Positions 25,262 through 35,612 of a stretch of 64,000 bases of DNA are shown one piece after another. Made by a program: the position numbers and the translations under genes. The first letter of the stretch is position 1, and each line of letters starts with the position of its first letter. The stretch comes from Chryseobacterium paludis (GTDB taxonomy: Bacteria; Bacteroidota; Bacteroidia; Flavobacteriales; Weeksellaceae), in assembly GCF_025403485.1 (NCBI RefSeq), contig NZ_CP099966.1, positions 2,046,001-2,110,000 on the forward strand. The letters are read 5' to 3'. The notes beneath the pieces were generated by a model. It worked only from the letters and a program-made list of their open reading frames with translations, was not told where the DNA came from and searched no databases.

Positions 25262-28200
25262 ATGAAAAAAACTGCAATTTCTATTGCTTTACTCGTAGCT
25301 ATGGGACTGCCTGTGCTAAATTATGCACAAACCCAAGCTAACATGCCTATCACCAACAATCAAAAACAGGTACTATTAGTCAAAATACTTAAAAAATTAG
25401 AGAAATCTACCCATACTAAGTTCTTTTATTCTGCTTCAGATTTTAAAAATATTTGGGTAGATGAAAGCAAAATCAACTATTCATCATTACAGCAAAGTTT
25501 AGGATACCTGAAAAAGAATGTTCCTTTGGATTATCAAATTCAGAACAACACGGTCATCCTTAGAAAATTAACTTCTAATAATTCTTTTACTGAAAATGAA
25601 ATAAAACCCAAAAACGATACTGTAAACCAACAGGAGAAAAAAATAGAAGAAGTAGTGGTGGTTGGATATGGTACACAAAAGAAATCCATTATAACAGGAT
25701 CCGTATCTGTTGTGAAAGGTTCATCAGCAAACGGACAACCAATACTTTCGGCTGGAAATGCTTTACAGGGTCTTGCACCCGGTGTTACGGTGACCACACA
25801 AACTGGGGCACCTGGCGGTGATGCCGGGAATATCAGAATCAGAGGGATCAACAGTTTTGGAGGCTCCGACAGCAATCCACTTGTTATTATTGACGGTGTT
25901 GCAGGAAACATCAATGATGTTGATGTCAATATGATTGAGTCTATTTCCGTCCTTAAAGATGCTGCTTCTGCTGCAATATATGGTTCCAGAGCAGCTGGTG
26001 GGGTTATTCTTGTAACCACAAAACGAGCTAAGGGGAATAAATTATCTGCCCAATATAGAGTGTATACAGGCTGGCAAATGGCAACGGCAATACCAAAAGT
26101 TACTGATGGTCTTACCTACATGAAAGTATTTAATGATGCCAGTATGAATGACAATGGCACAAAGATCTACAGTGATGAGGCTATAAGTGCTTTTACAGAA
26201 GCATACAACAAAAATCCCAGCAACTATGACTGGCAAAAAGCGATCCTTCAGGGAAGTGGATTCTTGCAGGACCATTATTTTTCGTTATCCGCAAAATCCG
26301 GAATTATCAGTGTATCACCATCGTTCGGGTATTCAAAACAGGAAGGTATTATTAAAAATACCGACTTTACGAGATTTACTTTCCGTAATAATATGGATAT
26401 TACCCCTAACGACCAATGGAATATCAGACTGGATATGTCAGTGGTAAACAAAGACAGAAAACAGATTGCTGATGAAGGCACCATCTGGAATTATCTTGGA
26501 AGAATGCCTACAAATATTCCAATTTATTATGGCAATAACTATTCTGACGGATGGGTAAAAATCAATCCGGTTGGTTTTATCGAAAATGGTGGAAATCGCA
26601 CCCAAAACGACTTAGAGTTTATAGGAAATATGAATATTTCTTACAAACCTACCGATTGGCTGACCTTAAAAGGTCTTGTTGCTCCACGATATCATACTAC
26701 CAATATCCATCTTTTCAGAAAAAGTGTACCCACCTATTATGAAGACGGAACTGAAGCGGGTTCTGCCAACACTTTTACAGAGCTTACAGAATCTGGAAGA
26801 CGTCAGTTTTATGGAACATATCAATTCCAGGCCGATGCAAAAAAAGAATTTGGTAAGCATAGTTTTGAGCTTCTTGCCGGAACTTCAAGAGAAACTTATA
26901 ATGAAAAAATACTATCCGGATACAGAAGGGACTTTCTATATGATAATTACGAACAGCTGGATGCTGGTGCAGATAATGAAACCAAGGATAATGGAGGTTC
27001 GGAATACGAATGGCTATTGGTTTCTGCTTTTGGTAGATTAAATTATAATTACGATCAAAAATATTTATTTGAAGCTAACGTAAGATACGATGGTACTTCA
27101 AGGTTTATTGGTAAAAACCGTTGGGCAGTCTTTCCATCATTTTCTGCCGGTTGGGTGGTTTCGAGAGAAAGCTTTTTCGAAAGCTTAAGAGGAACAATCA
27201 GCCAATTAAAACTGAGAGGATCCTGGGGTAAATTAGGAAATCAGAATATCAGTTCTTCTTACTATCCGTTTTCAGAACCATTATCATTGGGAAGTACTTC
27301 TATGAACGGACAAGTATATCAGACCATACAGCAATTAATTATGTCCAATCCCAATTTGAAGTGGGAAGAAACAACCATGTCAGGTGTTGGTGTTGATTTA
27401 TCCTTATGGAAAAAATTAGACCTTTCTTTTGATATTTATGATAAAAAAACTGATGGTATTCTTTTAAGATTAAACACATCTCAGCTTACAGGTTTACAGG
27501 CCCCCGTTCAAAACGCGGCAACAGTAAGCAACAAAGGTTGGGAAATAGGTGCACAGTATAATGAAAAATGGGGTGATTTTAAAATGAATATCGGCTTTAA
27601 TCTTTCTGACGTCAATAATAAAATTGTTGATATGAAAGGCCAGTCTTCCGGAACACTTCTTCGCCAGCAGGTTGGTTCTTCCGTGAACTCCATTTATGGC
27701 TTTATCGCTGATGGCTTATACCAAAGTCAGGCAGAAATTGATGCCGGTCCAACACAATTTGGAACTTTAAAACCGGGAGATATCCGATACAAGGATATTG
27801 CCGGAGCTTTTGATGCTAATGGTAACCCAATCGGTGACGGAAAAATTACTGATGCTGACAGAACCATTATCGGAAGTACAATTCCCCGATATACATACGG
27901 TTTTAATATGGATCTTTCTTATAAAGGCTTCAGGTTATCAGCACTAATACAGGGTGTTGGAAAAGTTGACGGGTATTTGGATTCACACTACGTAATTCCT
28001 GCCGTAAACTCAAGTGCTGTGAAACCTTGGCAACTCGATTATTGGACCCCGGAAAATACCGATGCTCAATTTCCCCGTGTTTCCCTAACCTCAACAAACA
28101 ATACACAAAACTCGACAAAGTGGATGAAAAGCGCCGCTTATATGCGTCTTAAAAATGTACAGGTCGGATATGAATTACCTAAATCTTTTATAGACAAAAC

Positions 28201-28384
28201 ATTCCTGCAGAGTGTTTATATCTACCTCAATGGACAAAACCTCTTCACTTTCACAAAATTCTATGAGGGCTATGACCCGGAAATCAATTACAATCTGGGT
28301 AGTTCTGACGGTGTTGCTTTGGGAGGCGGAAACTATTATCCACAGGTAAAAACATTCTCATTCGGTATCGATGTTAAATTTTAA
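25262..28384 (+). CDS. SusC/RagA-family TonB-linked outer-membrane transporter
   Basis: 1040 residues. The signal peptide ends at NYAQ (about residue 23). A secretin/TonB short N-terminal (STN) domain fills about 28-102 (LVKILKKLEKSTHTKFFYSASDF), followed by a linker and a TonB box-like EEVVVVGYG (about 133). The plug domain has TGSVSVVKG, APGGDAGNIRIRG and the SusC signature ASAAIYGSRAAGGVILVTTK, and a 22-strand barrel ends in an aromatic residue (FGIDVKF). The usual carboxypeptidase-regulatory domain is replaced by STN, the mark of transporters that signal to FecR/ECF pairs. It imports a ligand with the SusD gene that overlaps its end. Confidence 0.93.
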   Translation: MKKTAISIALLVAMGLPVLNYAQTQANMPITNNQKQVLLVKILKKLEKSTHTKFFYSASDFKNIWVDESKINYSSLQQSLGYLKKNVPLDYQIQNNTVILRKLTSNNSFTENEIKPKNDTVNQQEKKIEEVVVVGYGTQKKSIITGSVSVVKGSSANGQPILSAGNALQGLAPGVTVTTQTGAPGGDAGNIRIRGINSFGGSDSNPLVIIDGVAGNINDVDVNMIESISVLKDAASAAIYGSRAAGGVILVTTKRAKGNKLSAQYRVYTGWQMATAIPKVTDGLTYMKVFNDASMNDNGTKIYSDEAISAFTEAYNKNPSNYDWQKAILQGSGFLQDHYFSLSAKSGIISVSPSFGYSKQEGIIKNTDFTRFTFRNNMDITPNDQWNIRLDMSVVNKDRKQIADEGTIWNYLGRMPTNIPIYYGNNYSDGWVKINPVGFIENGGNRTQNDLEFIGNMNISYKPTDWLTLKGLVAPRYHTTNIHLFRKSVPTYYEDGTEAGSANTFTELTESGRRQFYGTYQFQADAKKEFGKHSFELLAGTSRETYNEKILSGYRRDFLYDNYEQLDAGADNETKDNGGSEYEWLLVSAFGRLNYNYDQKYLFEANVRYDGTSRFIGKNRWAVFPSFSAGWVVSRESFFESLRGTISQLKLRGSWGKLGNQNISSSYYPFSEPLSLGSTSMNGQVYQTIQQLIMSNPNLKWEETTMSGVGVDLSLWKKLDLSFDIYDKKTDGILLRLNTSQLTGLQAPVQNAATVSNKGWEIGAQYNEKWGDFKMNIGFNLSDVNNKIVDMKGQSSGTLLRQQVGSSVNSIYGFIADGLYQSQAEIDAGPTQFGTLKPGDIRYKDIAGAFDANGNPIGDGKITDADRTIIGSTIPRYTYGFNMDLSYKGFRLSALIQGVGKVDGYLDSHYVIPAVNSSAVKPWQLDYWTPENTDAQFPRVSLTSTNNTQNSTKWMKSAAYMRLKNVQVGYELPKSFIDKTFLQSVYIYLNGQNLFTFTKFYEGYDPEINYNLGSSDGVALGGGNYYPQVKTFSFGIDVKF

Positions 28385-28394
28385 TTTAAAAAAA

Positions 28395-30128
28395 ATGAAA
28401 AACTTTTTAAAAATATTTTTATTAGCCATAATCACCTCGTGCACAAGCGCCGATATGGATTTAGAACCGCTTAACGGACCAACATCCGGGACTTTTCCCG
28501 CATCTTATGAAGAAGGAAAAATGGGTCTTTTTGCAGCTTATAGAAACTTAAGTACCTTGGATGCTGCCAGTACTCCGATGTGGCACGTAATGGATAATAT
28601 TACAGACATTGGGTATGCAAGACCTGGAACCAATTATACATCGCCTATCACAAGTTCTCTTACTACAACCAACGCATTGGCTATAAAACCATGGGAAGTT
28701 CATTATCAGACCATTGCAAGATGTCATGCTGTACTCGATAAATTGGATGGAATTTCAGGACTTACCGAAGGGCAAAAGGCGGAGCTTGGTTCGGAATTGA
28801 GATTTATTCGTGCTTATTGCTATTCTCAGCTTATTGAGCTTTACGGAGATGTTCCATTAATAAAAGCAGCTGTTACGCTTGAAAATGCTAATGTTCCCAG
28901 AACACCTGTTACTGAAATTCAACAATTTATTATTAACGAACTTGGAGCGGTTGCACCACAACTTCCGATATCACAGTCGCAGTTCGGAAATGTGCGCGCA
29001 TCCCGTATAGCCGCCTTAATGTTAAAAGCCAGGGTTGAACTTTATTCTAAACAATACGCGGCAGCGGCGATCACTTCAAAACAGGCCTTAGACTTAGGAG
29101 CAGGTGTTTATAGTTTAACACCATTCAATTCTTCTGTGAATTATGCCGGTAAAGATCATACCGTAGGAGAGCCGGATCCCAGCAATATATTTGGGCATAG
29201 TGGCTTTGCTAATAGTAAAGAATGGATTTGGGTGGCAGAATACAATATGAATGTACCAGGATACCTGCATAATCAGCAATATTATGCAGCATCCCGTTTG
29301 GGTAAAGGAGTTTGCTACTGGGGACCTACTCAAAACCTTATAGATTCTTATGAAATGACAGATGGTCTCTCAATAATTGAGTCTCCGCTGTATGATGAAG
29401 CGAACCCGTTTAAAAACAGGGATCCGCGTCTTGATATGTATACCGCACGACCACACTCAAGATATCTCGGATACCAATTTGAACCGAATACCTCTTTCGC
29501 AAAAGTAAACAACTACTGGTCAGTTGGCGCACCAACACAGGTTACCAATGCCGACGCTACGAATGCGTATCGATCTTTCAGTGGCTATCTATGGAGAAAA
29601 GTGGTTGATATTGCTGACTTTAATTCGACCTCTGTAAGTGGAAATTCAGATTTAAATGTTGGAATTTTCAGGTTACCGGAATTAATGTTGATTTATGCAG
29701 AAGCAAAAATTGAGTCGAATGAGTTGGATAATTCCGTTTATGACGTGATTAACCAAATCAGAGCCCGCGCAAAAATGCCCGCTTTAAATACCGGAATGTC
29801 ACAAGCTCAATTGAGAAAAGCACTCCGATATGAACGAAAAGTAGAATTAGCAAATGACGGATTAAGATGGTATGACATCAGACGTTGGAATATCGCCAAT
29901 AATGTGATGAACGGCTATTTATACCTAAACCGTAATGCAAACAACTGGACAAAATCAGTAGTAACAGGCTTTGATGAAAGTGCAAATCCTATTTATAATC
30001 ATTCACAAGCTTCAGTATATTTTTCAACACAGGAAGTGGTTTACAGAATAAATAAAGATGAGTACTGGCCGATACCACAATCGGAAATGGATGCAAATCC
30101 CTCGCTAAAACAAAATCCTGGATATTAA
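28395..30128 (+). CDS. SusD/RagB-family lipoprotein
   Basis: About 577 residues from ATG at 28395 (an upstream ATG at 28371 overlaps the SusC stop and gives no proper signal). The lipobox ITSC gives an acylated cysteine near residue 16. TPR-like helices with LRFIRAYCYSQLIELYGDVPLI and the family end YEMTDG..., RLPELMLIYAEAK..., ELANDGLRWYDIRRW follow. This surface-exposed lid binds the substrate above the SusC pore. It forms one operon with the sigma, anti-sigma and SusC genes and the phosphoesterase behind it. Confidence 0.92.
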   Translation: MKNFLKIFLLAIITSCTSADMDLEPLNGPTSGTFPASYEEGKMGLFAAYRNLSTLDAASTPMWHVMDNITDIGYARPGTNYTSPITSSLTTTNALAIKPWEVHYQTIARCHAVLDKLDGISGLTEGQKAELGSELRFIRAYCYSQLIELYGDVPLIKAAVTLENANVPRTPVTEIQQFIINELGAVAPQLPISQSQFGNVRASRIAALMLKARVELYSKQYAAAAITSKQALDLGAGVYSLTPFNSSVNYAGKDHTVGEPDPSNIFGHSGFANSKEWIWVAEYNMNVPGYLHNQQYYAASRLGKGVCYWGPTQNLIDSYEMTDGLSIIESPLYDEANPFKNRDPRLDMYTARPHSRYLGYQFEPNTSFAKVNNYWSVGAPTQVTNADATNAYRSFSGYLWRKVVDIADFNSTSVSGNSDLNVGIFRLPELMLIYAEAKIESNELDNSVYDVINQIRARAKMPALNTGMSQAQLRKALRYERKVELANDGLRWYDIRRWNIANNVMNGYLYLNRNANNWTKSVVTGFDESANPIYNHSQASVYFSTQEVVYRINKDEYWPIPQSEMDANPSLKQNPGY

Positions 30129-30146
30129 TTATAAAAAAGAGAATAT

Positions 30147-31250
30147 ATGAAAAAGAATATATCGCTATTTCTGTTACTGCTATCTGCAGTACTTTTTGCT
30201 CAAGAAAAATTTCAAGCTCCAAAATTAGACAATGAAAAATCATGGAGTATCATTCTGATCCCAGATACGCAAAACTATGTGAAATGGAATAAAAATCAGC
30301 CTATTTTAGATCTGATGGTAAGATGGATTGAGGACAATATCTCTCCACTTAATATTAAAATGGTTTGCCAGGTTGGGGATTTGGTGGAACATAATAATAT
30401 TCTTAATCAGGGATATGATGGAGACCAAAGTGCGGATGACCAATGGAAATCCGTGCAGTCAATCCTGGGAAGGCTCAATGGAAAAGTACCGTACGTAGCT
30501 GCAACAGGAAACCATGACTTTAGTATTAATGATGAGGGCCGAAGATTTTCCCGCTATAATGAGTTTTTTCCTTCTAATTTTAATCGTTTAAATCAAAAAT
30601 ATCTGGCACAAAACTTTTTTAATGACGCTGGTGCTCCAAGCATGGAAAACTCTGTTTTGGAACTTAAGGGATTAAATGGTGTCGATTATTTATTTCTTAG
30701 CCTTGAATTTGCGCCGAGAAATAAAACGTTGGAATGGGCTAAAAAAGTGTTGGATATGCCTCAATACAAAAATCATAAATCAATTTTAATAACCCATGCT
30801 TTCCTGAATGAGAAAGATAAAAGAACAGATAAAGATAATTCATGGTTCATGTATGAACCTTTTTTAATAAACAATGTCCCTCAAAAATCCAAGACCATCG
30901 TTCTTCCAGAGTCTAATAACGGCGAACAGATATGGCAAAAACTCATACAGCCGTCGCAAAACCTTGAGCTCGTGCTAAGTGGTCATATCTCCGGTGAGGG
31001 CTTCCGTGTAGATTCCAATAGTTACGGGAAAAACGTGAATCAGATGCTTTTTGATATGCAAAGTGAAGGCGGTGGCCATCGTGATGGTAACGGAGGTGAT
31101 GGCTGGCTCAGAATTATTGAGTTCTATCCTGATAATAAAACCGTAAAAGTAAAAACCTATTCCCCTCTTTTTAGTATTTCACCGGTTACTCAAAAAAATG
31201 CCTATAAAAAAGACCCGAGAAATGAGTTTGTTTTTAAACTTTCAGAATAA
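30147..31250 (+). CDS. Secreted calcineurin-like metallophosphoesterase
   Basis: 367 residues with a signal peptide ending at LFAQ (residue 19). The metallophosphoesterase motifs are in order: D-x-H-variant PDTQNYVKW, GDLVEH (about 75), GNHD in VAATGNHDFS, a LITHAF histidine and SGHISGEG (GHxH-like, with Ser in place of the second His). It should cleave phosphate mono- or diesters in the periplasm or at the surface. Placement 18 bp after the SusD gene suggests that the SusCD pair handles a phosphorylated substrate. Confidence 0.87.
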   Translation: MKKNISLFLLLLSAVLFAQEKFQAPKLDNEKSWSIILIPDTQNYVKWNKNQPILDLMVRWIEDNISPLNIKMVCQVGDLVEHNNILNQGYDGDQSADDQWKSVQSILGRLNGKVPYVAATGNHDFSINDEGRRFSRYNEFFPSNFNRLNQKYLAQNFFNDAGAPSMENSVLELKGLNGVDYLFLSLEFAPRNKTLEWAKKVLDMPQYKNHKSILITHAFLNEKDKRTDKDNSWFMYEPFLINNVPQKSKTIVLPESNNGEQIWQKLIQPSQNLELVLSGHISGEGFRVDSNSYGKNVNQMLFDMQSEGGGHRDGNGGDGWLRIIEFYPDNKTVKVKTYSPLFSISPVTQKNAYKKDPRNEFVFKLSE

Positions 31251-31318
31251 CTCCGGATATATAGCACACCCATTGCTTTATTTTTAGCATCGAAATTTAA
31301 GCTAATATGAATACATTA

Positions 31319-31349
31319 GAGGCGAGCTATTAGCTCGCCTCTATTTTTA
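31319..31349. terminator. Perfect intrinsic terminator
   Basis: GAGGCGAGCTA-T-TAGCTCGCCTC followed by TATTTTTAT. It lies after the nutrient-uptake operon and before the convergent mnmE gene. Confidence 0.88.
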
Positions 31350-31390
31350 TAAAAGACTTTGAATCCTATTAGAATTAAATTTACATAATT

Positions 31391-32776
31391 CTACTTTCCG
31401 ATACAAAACTTAGAGAAAATATTCCCTAGCACCTCATCATTCGTAACTTCTCCGGAGATCTCCCCAAGATGTTCCAGCGCATTACGAAGTTCATAGGCCA
31501 ATAATTCCGTAGAGATCCGGAAAGTGATCGCTTCGTTTACTTTGTGTACAGCACTTAAGGATTTGTGTAATGATTCAAAGTGACGTTGATTGGTGATAAC
31601 CACATTGCTTTCCTGAGACTGTAACTGTTCTACATAAGAAGACAATTCATTTTTAAGATCCTGGATATTTTGATTTTCAACTGCAGAGATGGTGATAAAA
31701 TCAAATTCGTGGGTGATTTCATTTCTGAAAATATTCTCAACGTTTTCATATTTTGTTGGAATCACCTCATCAATTTTGGTTGCACAAATGATGAGTTTTA
31801 AATCATCCCTCACTAAAGACCGGATCATTTCAATATCTTCTGAAAAGTCTTCTGTGGCAGCATCTGCTAAATATACCAGGATATTAGCGTTTTCTACTTT
31901 CTCTTTTGCTTTTTTGACACCAATTGCTTCAATTTCATCTATCGTTTCGCGAAGTCCTGCGGTATCTATTAAACGAAATGCGTGACCTTTTATATGTAAA
32001 ACTTCTTCGATCGTATCTCTCGTCGTTCCAGCTATACTGCTTACAATTGCTCTTTCTTCTTTTAGTAAAGCATTCAGCAAAGTTGATTTTCCAGCGTTCG
32101 GTTTGCCGATGATCGCCACAGCAGTTCCATTTTTAATGGCATTTCCATATTGGAAACTTTCGATGAGAGAATTTAATTTTAATTCTATTTTGTTCAATAA
32201 CTGATTCAAAGCTGACCGGTCTGCAAATTCTACATCTTCTTCAGCAAAATCCAGTTCAAGTTCGATCAATGAAACGAAGTTTAACAGATCAGTTCTCAGA
32301 ATTGATATTTCATTCGTAATTCCACCTTTCAGCTGATTGATGGCGACTTTTCGGGAAGCTTCATTTTCAGAAGCTATTACATCGGCAATTGCTTCAGCCT
32401 GTGAAAGATCTATTCTTCCATTGATAAAAGCACGAAGGGTAAATTCTCCTGCTTTTGCCATTCTCGCTCCGTTTTTAGTCAGGGTTTCAAGAATACGTTT
32501 TCCAATATGCGGAGATCCATGGAAAGCAATTTCCACAGAGTTTTCAGTCGTAAAACTTTTAGGAGCTAAGAAAATAGATAGCATCACCTCATCAATAGCC
32601 TCATTACCATCCATAAAATACCCATAATGAATGGTATGGGATTTTTGCTTCTCAAGATTTTTTCCTGGAAAAGATTTCTGAACCACGGATAAAGCATCGT
32701 TACCCGAAACTCTGATAATGCCTAAAGCTCCTACTCCATTGGCCGTAGCCAGTGCACAAATGGTATCATTATTCAT
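31391..32776 (-). CDS. mnmE: tRNA-5-carboxymethylaminomethyl-2-thiouridine synthase GTPase MnmE
   Basis: 461 residues of the usual MnmE size. It has an N-terminal formyl-THF-binding domain (DTICALATANGVGALGIIRVSG), the GTPase with P-loop GKPNAGKST near 230, DTAGLRET (G3) and a TKID-type G4, and the invariant C-terminal C458-I-G-K461. With MnmG it modifies the wobble uridine of several tRNAs in the cytoplasm. It is a housekeeping gene and appears monocistronic here. Confidence 0.96.
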   Translation of the reverse strand: MNNDTICALATANGVGALGIIRVSGNDALSVVQKSFPGKNLEKQKSHTIHYGYFMDGNEAIDEVMLSIFLAPKSFTTENSVEIAFHGSPHIGKRILETLTKNGARMAKAGEFTLRAFINGRIDLSQAEAIADVIASENEASRKVAINQLKGGITNEISILRTDLLNFVSLIELELDFAEEDVEFADRSALNQLLNKIELKLNSLIESFQYGNAIKNGTAVAIIGKPNAGKSTLLNALLKEERAIVSSIAGTTRDTIEEVLHIKGHAFRLIDTAGLRETIDEIEAIGVKKAKEKVENANILVYLADAATEDFSEDIEMIRSLVRDDLKLIICATKIDEVIPTKYENVENIFRNEITHEFDFITISAVENQNIQDLKNELSSYVEQLQSQESNVVITNQRHFESLHKSLSAVHKVNEAITFRISTELLAYELRNALEHLGEISGEVTNDEVLGNIFSKFCIGK

Positions 32777-32866
32777 GCTGCAAATTTACGTTTTTTAATG
32801 GAAATTTTTATAGTAAATGGTTATACGGATTGTCTATAGCACCGATTGAGATCAGAGGTAAATCTC

Positions 32867-33793
32867 CTATTTTCTTTTAGACTTAAAAAGATCATCCAGA
32901 TGTTTGACGTAAGAAAGCTGCATGGTAATCGCAGTCAGACTAAGTTCTTCTCTCTTTACAGGATATACCATCTTATTGTTGATGATGATTGCCAACGAAA
33001 TCCCCCAGTTATTTTTATGATAATTTCCGGCAATCCGGGCAAAAGCTGTCGGATAAACTTCAACTTTTCCTTTTTTCAATAATTTCGGAGCATTTCCAAA
33101 ATTAGCACCAGCCTGAATGGTTCCTGTCATCATCCAACGATCACTCACCACCCAGGAATAAGCATATCCTCCATTTACCCCCAACTGGAAATTTTCTAAT
33201 TCGTATGTTCCATCAGAATTACTTCTTTCCATTCCTTTTAGTTGATAATAATATCCCCCAGATCCTACAAGCCAGCTTCCCGCTGAGTGCAATTGTATTT
33301 CATCAAGATCAAAAGCTGCTTTAGATGAAAAACGTTTTCCATTGAACAGATAAGTAGCTTCCATACCAATCTGTTTGACGGACATATTCCGGAACATTTG
33401 CGGATTTTGATCTTTATCTTCTTCAACATAAAAACCCCTATAGTCCTGAAAAAATATATCAAATATCATTTTTCTGCCATAGTGATGGATCTGAAAATCC
33501 CGGGTTTTCGTTTTTCCGTATTTCTTTTTATCGGTTAAGGGAATAAAACCATAACCCAACTGTACGCCTACAATGGTATTTTTGATCGCGAAACCTATAC
33601 CGGTATTTAACGGATAATTTGGTGTATAATGCCGATCTGTATCGTCCACTTCTAAGGAACTGGTAGAAAGGTATCCTGATATTCTGTATTTCTGAGAATA
33701 GGGCTGAATATACAGGGTATCTATTTGCTGAGCACGAATGCATGAACCGGATAATAGTACGATTAAGCCGATTAAAAGTTTCCTTAGACCCAT
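32867..33793 (-). CDS. Outer-membrane beta-barrel protein, DUF4421-like
   Basis: 308 residues with a signal peptide (ends at IRAQ, about residue 22). Barrel strands alternate, with many Tyr and Gly residues and phrases such as KYGKTKTRDFQIHHYGRKMIFDIFFQDYRGFY that resemble DUF4421 proteins of Bacteroidetes (assignment from memory). The end is YVKHLDDLFKSKRK rather than an aromatic residue. Function unknown; probably an outer-membrane structural or transport protein. Confidence 0.7.
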   Translation of the reverse strand: MGLRKLLIGLIVLLSGSCIRAQQIDTLYIQPYSQKYRISGYLSTSSLEVDDTDRHYTPNYPLNTGIGFAIKNTIVGVQLGYGFIPLTDKKKYGKTKTRDFQIHHYGRKMIFDIFFQDYRGFYVEEDKDQNPQMFRNMSVKQIGMEATYLFNGKRFSSKAAFDLDEIQLHSAGSWLVGSGGYYYQLKGMERSNSDGTYELENFQLGVNGGYAYSWVVSDRWMMTGTIQAGANFGNAPKLLKKGKVEVYPTAFARIAGNYHKNNWGISLAIIINNKMVYPVKREELSLTAITMQLSYVKHLDDLFKSKRK

Positions 33794-33965
33794 GTATTAT
33801 ATGACAACATTATTTTCAACCATCTGTTCGCTATAGTTTCTTTAATAAAAGGTATTATTTTCAGTTTTATCAGGTAAAAATAATATAAAAAAAAGGATTC
33901 AGAAAAAATATTAGCACACTTTTAACTATTATTAATGATTTATAGAAGCTTCCCCATTTAGGTAT

Positions 33966-34544
33966 TTATTTCCTTTTCTGTCCTAACATCTGTATTTTAT
34001 TGAGCCATTCAAGACGTTGTTTTTCATCAGAAGTTTTAATGATTCCAACATAAGTAACTTTCACTGGCTTTACTCCGCAAAATTCCAAAGTTGATTTCTT
34101 AAGCTGATTAACGCTGGGCCGGCCATAGAACAACCGGTAATACCATCCCGGCTGATCTAAAGTCGTTATAATATGTGCAGTTTTCCCTTTTAAAAGTTTA
34201 TCCCACCAAACAGAATTCTCACGGTATTTAAAAGCCATACCTGGTAGAAAAAGCCGATCTATAAAACCTTTAGTAATAGCTGGAAGACCACCCCACCAAA
34301 CAGGATGAACCCAAACCAGGTGATCCGCCCATTGTATTGTTTCCCAGGCTTTAAGTAAATCAGCTTCAAGTTCTATTCTTTTCTGATACCCGAATTTCAG
34401 ATTGGGGTTGAATTGTAGATCTGATATAACAATTTCCCTAACTTCAGCTTCTGATTTGTCAGCTCCTTTTTTATAGGCTTCAGCAAGAGCGAAACCGAAG
34501 GAATCTTTATTGGGATGTCCGTTAATGATTGCTATTTTCTTCAT
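33966..34544 (-). CDS. NAD(P)H-dependent flavodoxin-fold oxidoreductase
   Basis: 192 residues with the Flavodoxin_2 pattern: IAIINGHPNKDSF at the N-terminus, then HLVWVHPVWWGGLPAITKGFIDRLFLPGMAF, the classic NQO1/KefF/MdaB segment. It should bind FMN or FAD and reduce quinones in the cytoplasm. Its start overlaps the stop of the upstream dehydrogenase gene by 4 bp, so the two are translationally coupled. The operon is headed by a Crp/Fnr-type gene. Confidence 0.88.
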   Translation of the reverse strand: MKKIAIINGHPNKDSFGFALAEAYKKGADKSEAEVREIVISDLQFNPNLKFGYQKRIELEADLLKAWETIQWADHLVWVHPVWWGGLPAITKGFIDRLFLPGMAFKYRENSVWWDKLLKGKTAHIITTLDQPGWYYRLFYGRPSVNQLKKSTLEFCGVKPVKVTYVGIIKTSDEKQRLEWLNKIQMLGQKRK

Positions 34545-35557
34545 TCTCTTGTTTGTATATTGATGCTTTCGTAAGAATTTAATGAGTCTAATAATACTTC
34601 AGGTTTGTGCAGCTGATGACTAAAATAAACTTTATTCTCATGGCGGCTGTTTAGTAATTCTTCAGTATGTAAAACTGCAGATAAAGCCGTCAGTTCAGCC
34701 TGTCCTTTCGCACTTTTCAGACTGATTGTCTTACTGCCGTTTTTACTTGTGATCACAATATCAAAAACAGACTGATCTCCTTTGCCACTGGAACCAAAGA
34801 TCATTTTCCGTTCTTTTAAAGATAAAATATTAAAAATTCTTATTTGTTGAAAAGCACCTAACAACCAGGTTATGAATTTTGAATTATAGGTCATTTTTAC
34901 ACTTACGTCAGGAATCTTTTCAATTTTATTTAAAATATATAAATCCGGTACATCAAAATTGTAAGCTGTTCTTTTTCCTATTCCAAAGGAATAAGTAAAT
35001 GGTTCAGAATTTAAAAAATGTTTTACGGAAACAGGTTTGTTATTCTTGTACATCGAAAAGGGTTTAGAAACATTTTCCGCCATAAAATGTGCTGAACTTT
35101 CCCCTGCCAGATCTTTTACGGAATAATAGACAAAAAGCTGTACTGCATCAACCGCATTTGAAAATGTATTGACCAATCCACCAACAATACCTCCCATCCA
35201 ACCAGAGCTGAAAACAATTCTGCTTTTCACCGGTTGTGTTCTAGCGAAATCATAAGCACGCATTAAATCTGGCGTAGGCTTAGTGATATCCAGATAATCG
35301 ATATTGTTTTCAATGGCAAAACGAAGAATATAATCTTCTTTATCATTTACGGACAGAATAATCAGGTGAATCTTTTTATCCAGAATAGTTTGAAAGGTAT
35401 CTGGTTTTGTCACATCAATAACTAAGTCATGATCTGTTTTTCCTGGCTTACGACCCCCAATAAAAATAGGGTGTTGAGGGTTTCTTGATTTAAAAATTCG
35501 GGCAATAGTTTTACCGACCATCCCATTTCCACCGATAATTAAAATGTTTGACTGCAT
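34541..35557 (-). CDS. Saccharopine dehydrogenase-like NAD(P)-binding protein
   Basis: About 338 residues from ATG at 35557 (a longer frame to 35596 begins only with TTG). The Rossmann motif ILIIGGNGMVGKTIARIFKS lies at the very N-terminus, then IGGRKPGK and FSSGWMGGIVGG. It resembles the saccharopine dehydrogenase/trans-acting enoyl reductase superfamily (Sacchrp_dh_NADP). Reaction unknown. It sits between the Crp-type regulator and a flavin oxidoreductase, with a 4-bp overlap to the latter. Confidence 0.75.
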   Translation of the reverse strand: MQSNILIIGGNGMVGKTIARIFKSRNPQHPIFIGGRKPGKTDHDLVIDVTKPDTFQTILDKKIHLIILSVNDKEDYILRFAIENNIDYLDITKPTPDLMRAYDFARTQPVKSRIVFSSGWMGGIVGGLVNTFSNAVDAVQLFVYYSVKDLAGESSAHFMAENVSKPFSMYKNNKPVSVKHFLNSEPFTYSFGIGKRTAYNFDVPDLYILNKIEKIPDVSVKMTYNSKFITWLLGAFQQIRIFNILSLKERKMIFGSSGKGDQSVFDIVITSKNGSKTISLKSAKGQAELTALSAVLHTEELLNSRHENKVYFSHQLHKPEVLLDSLNSYESINIQTRE

Positions 35558-35612
35558 CTCTAATTTTTTGACAAAACTATAGCGCAGCGCGATCAATTAA
35601 CAGGACAAATGT

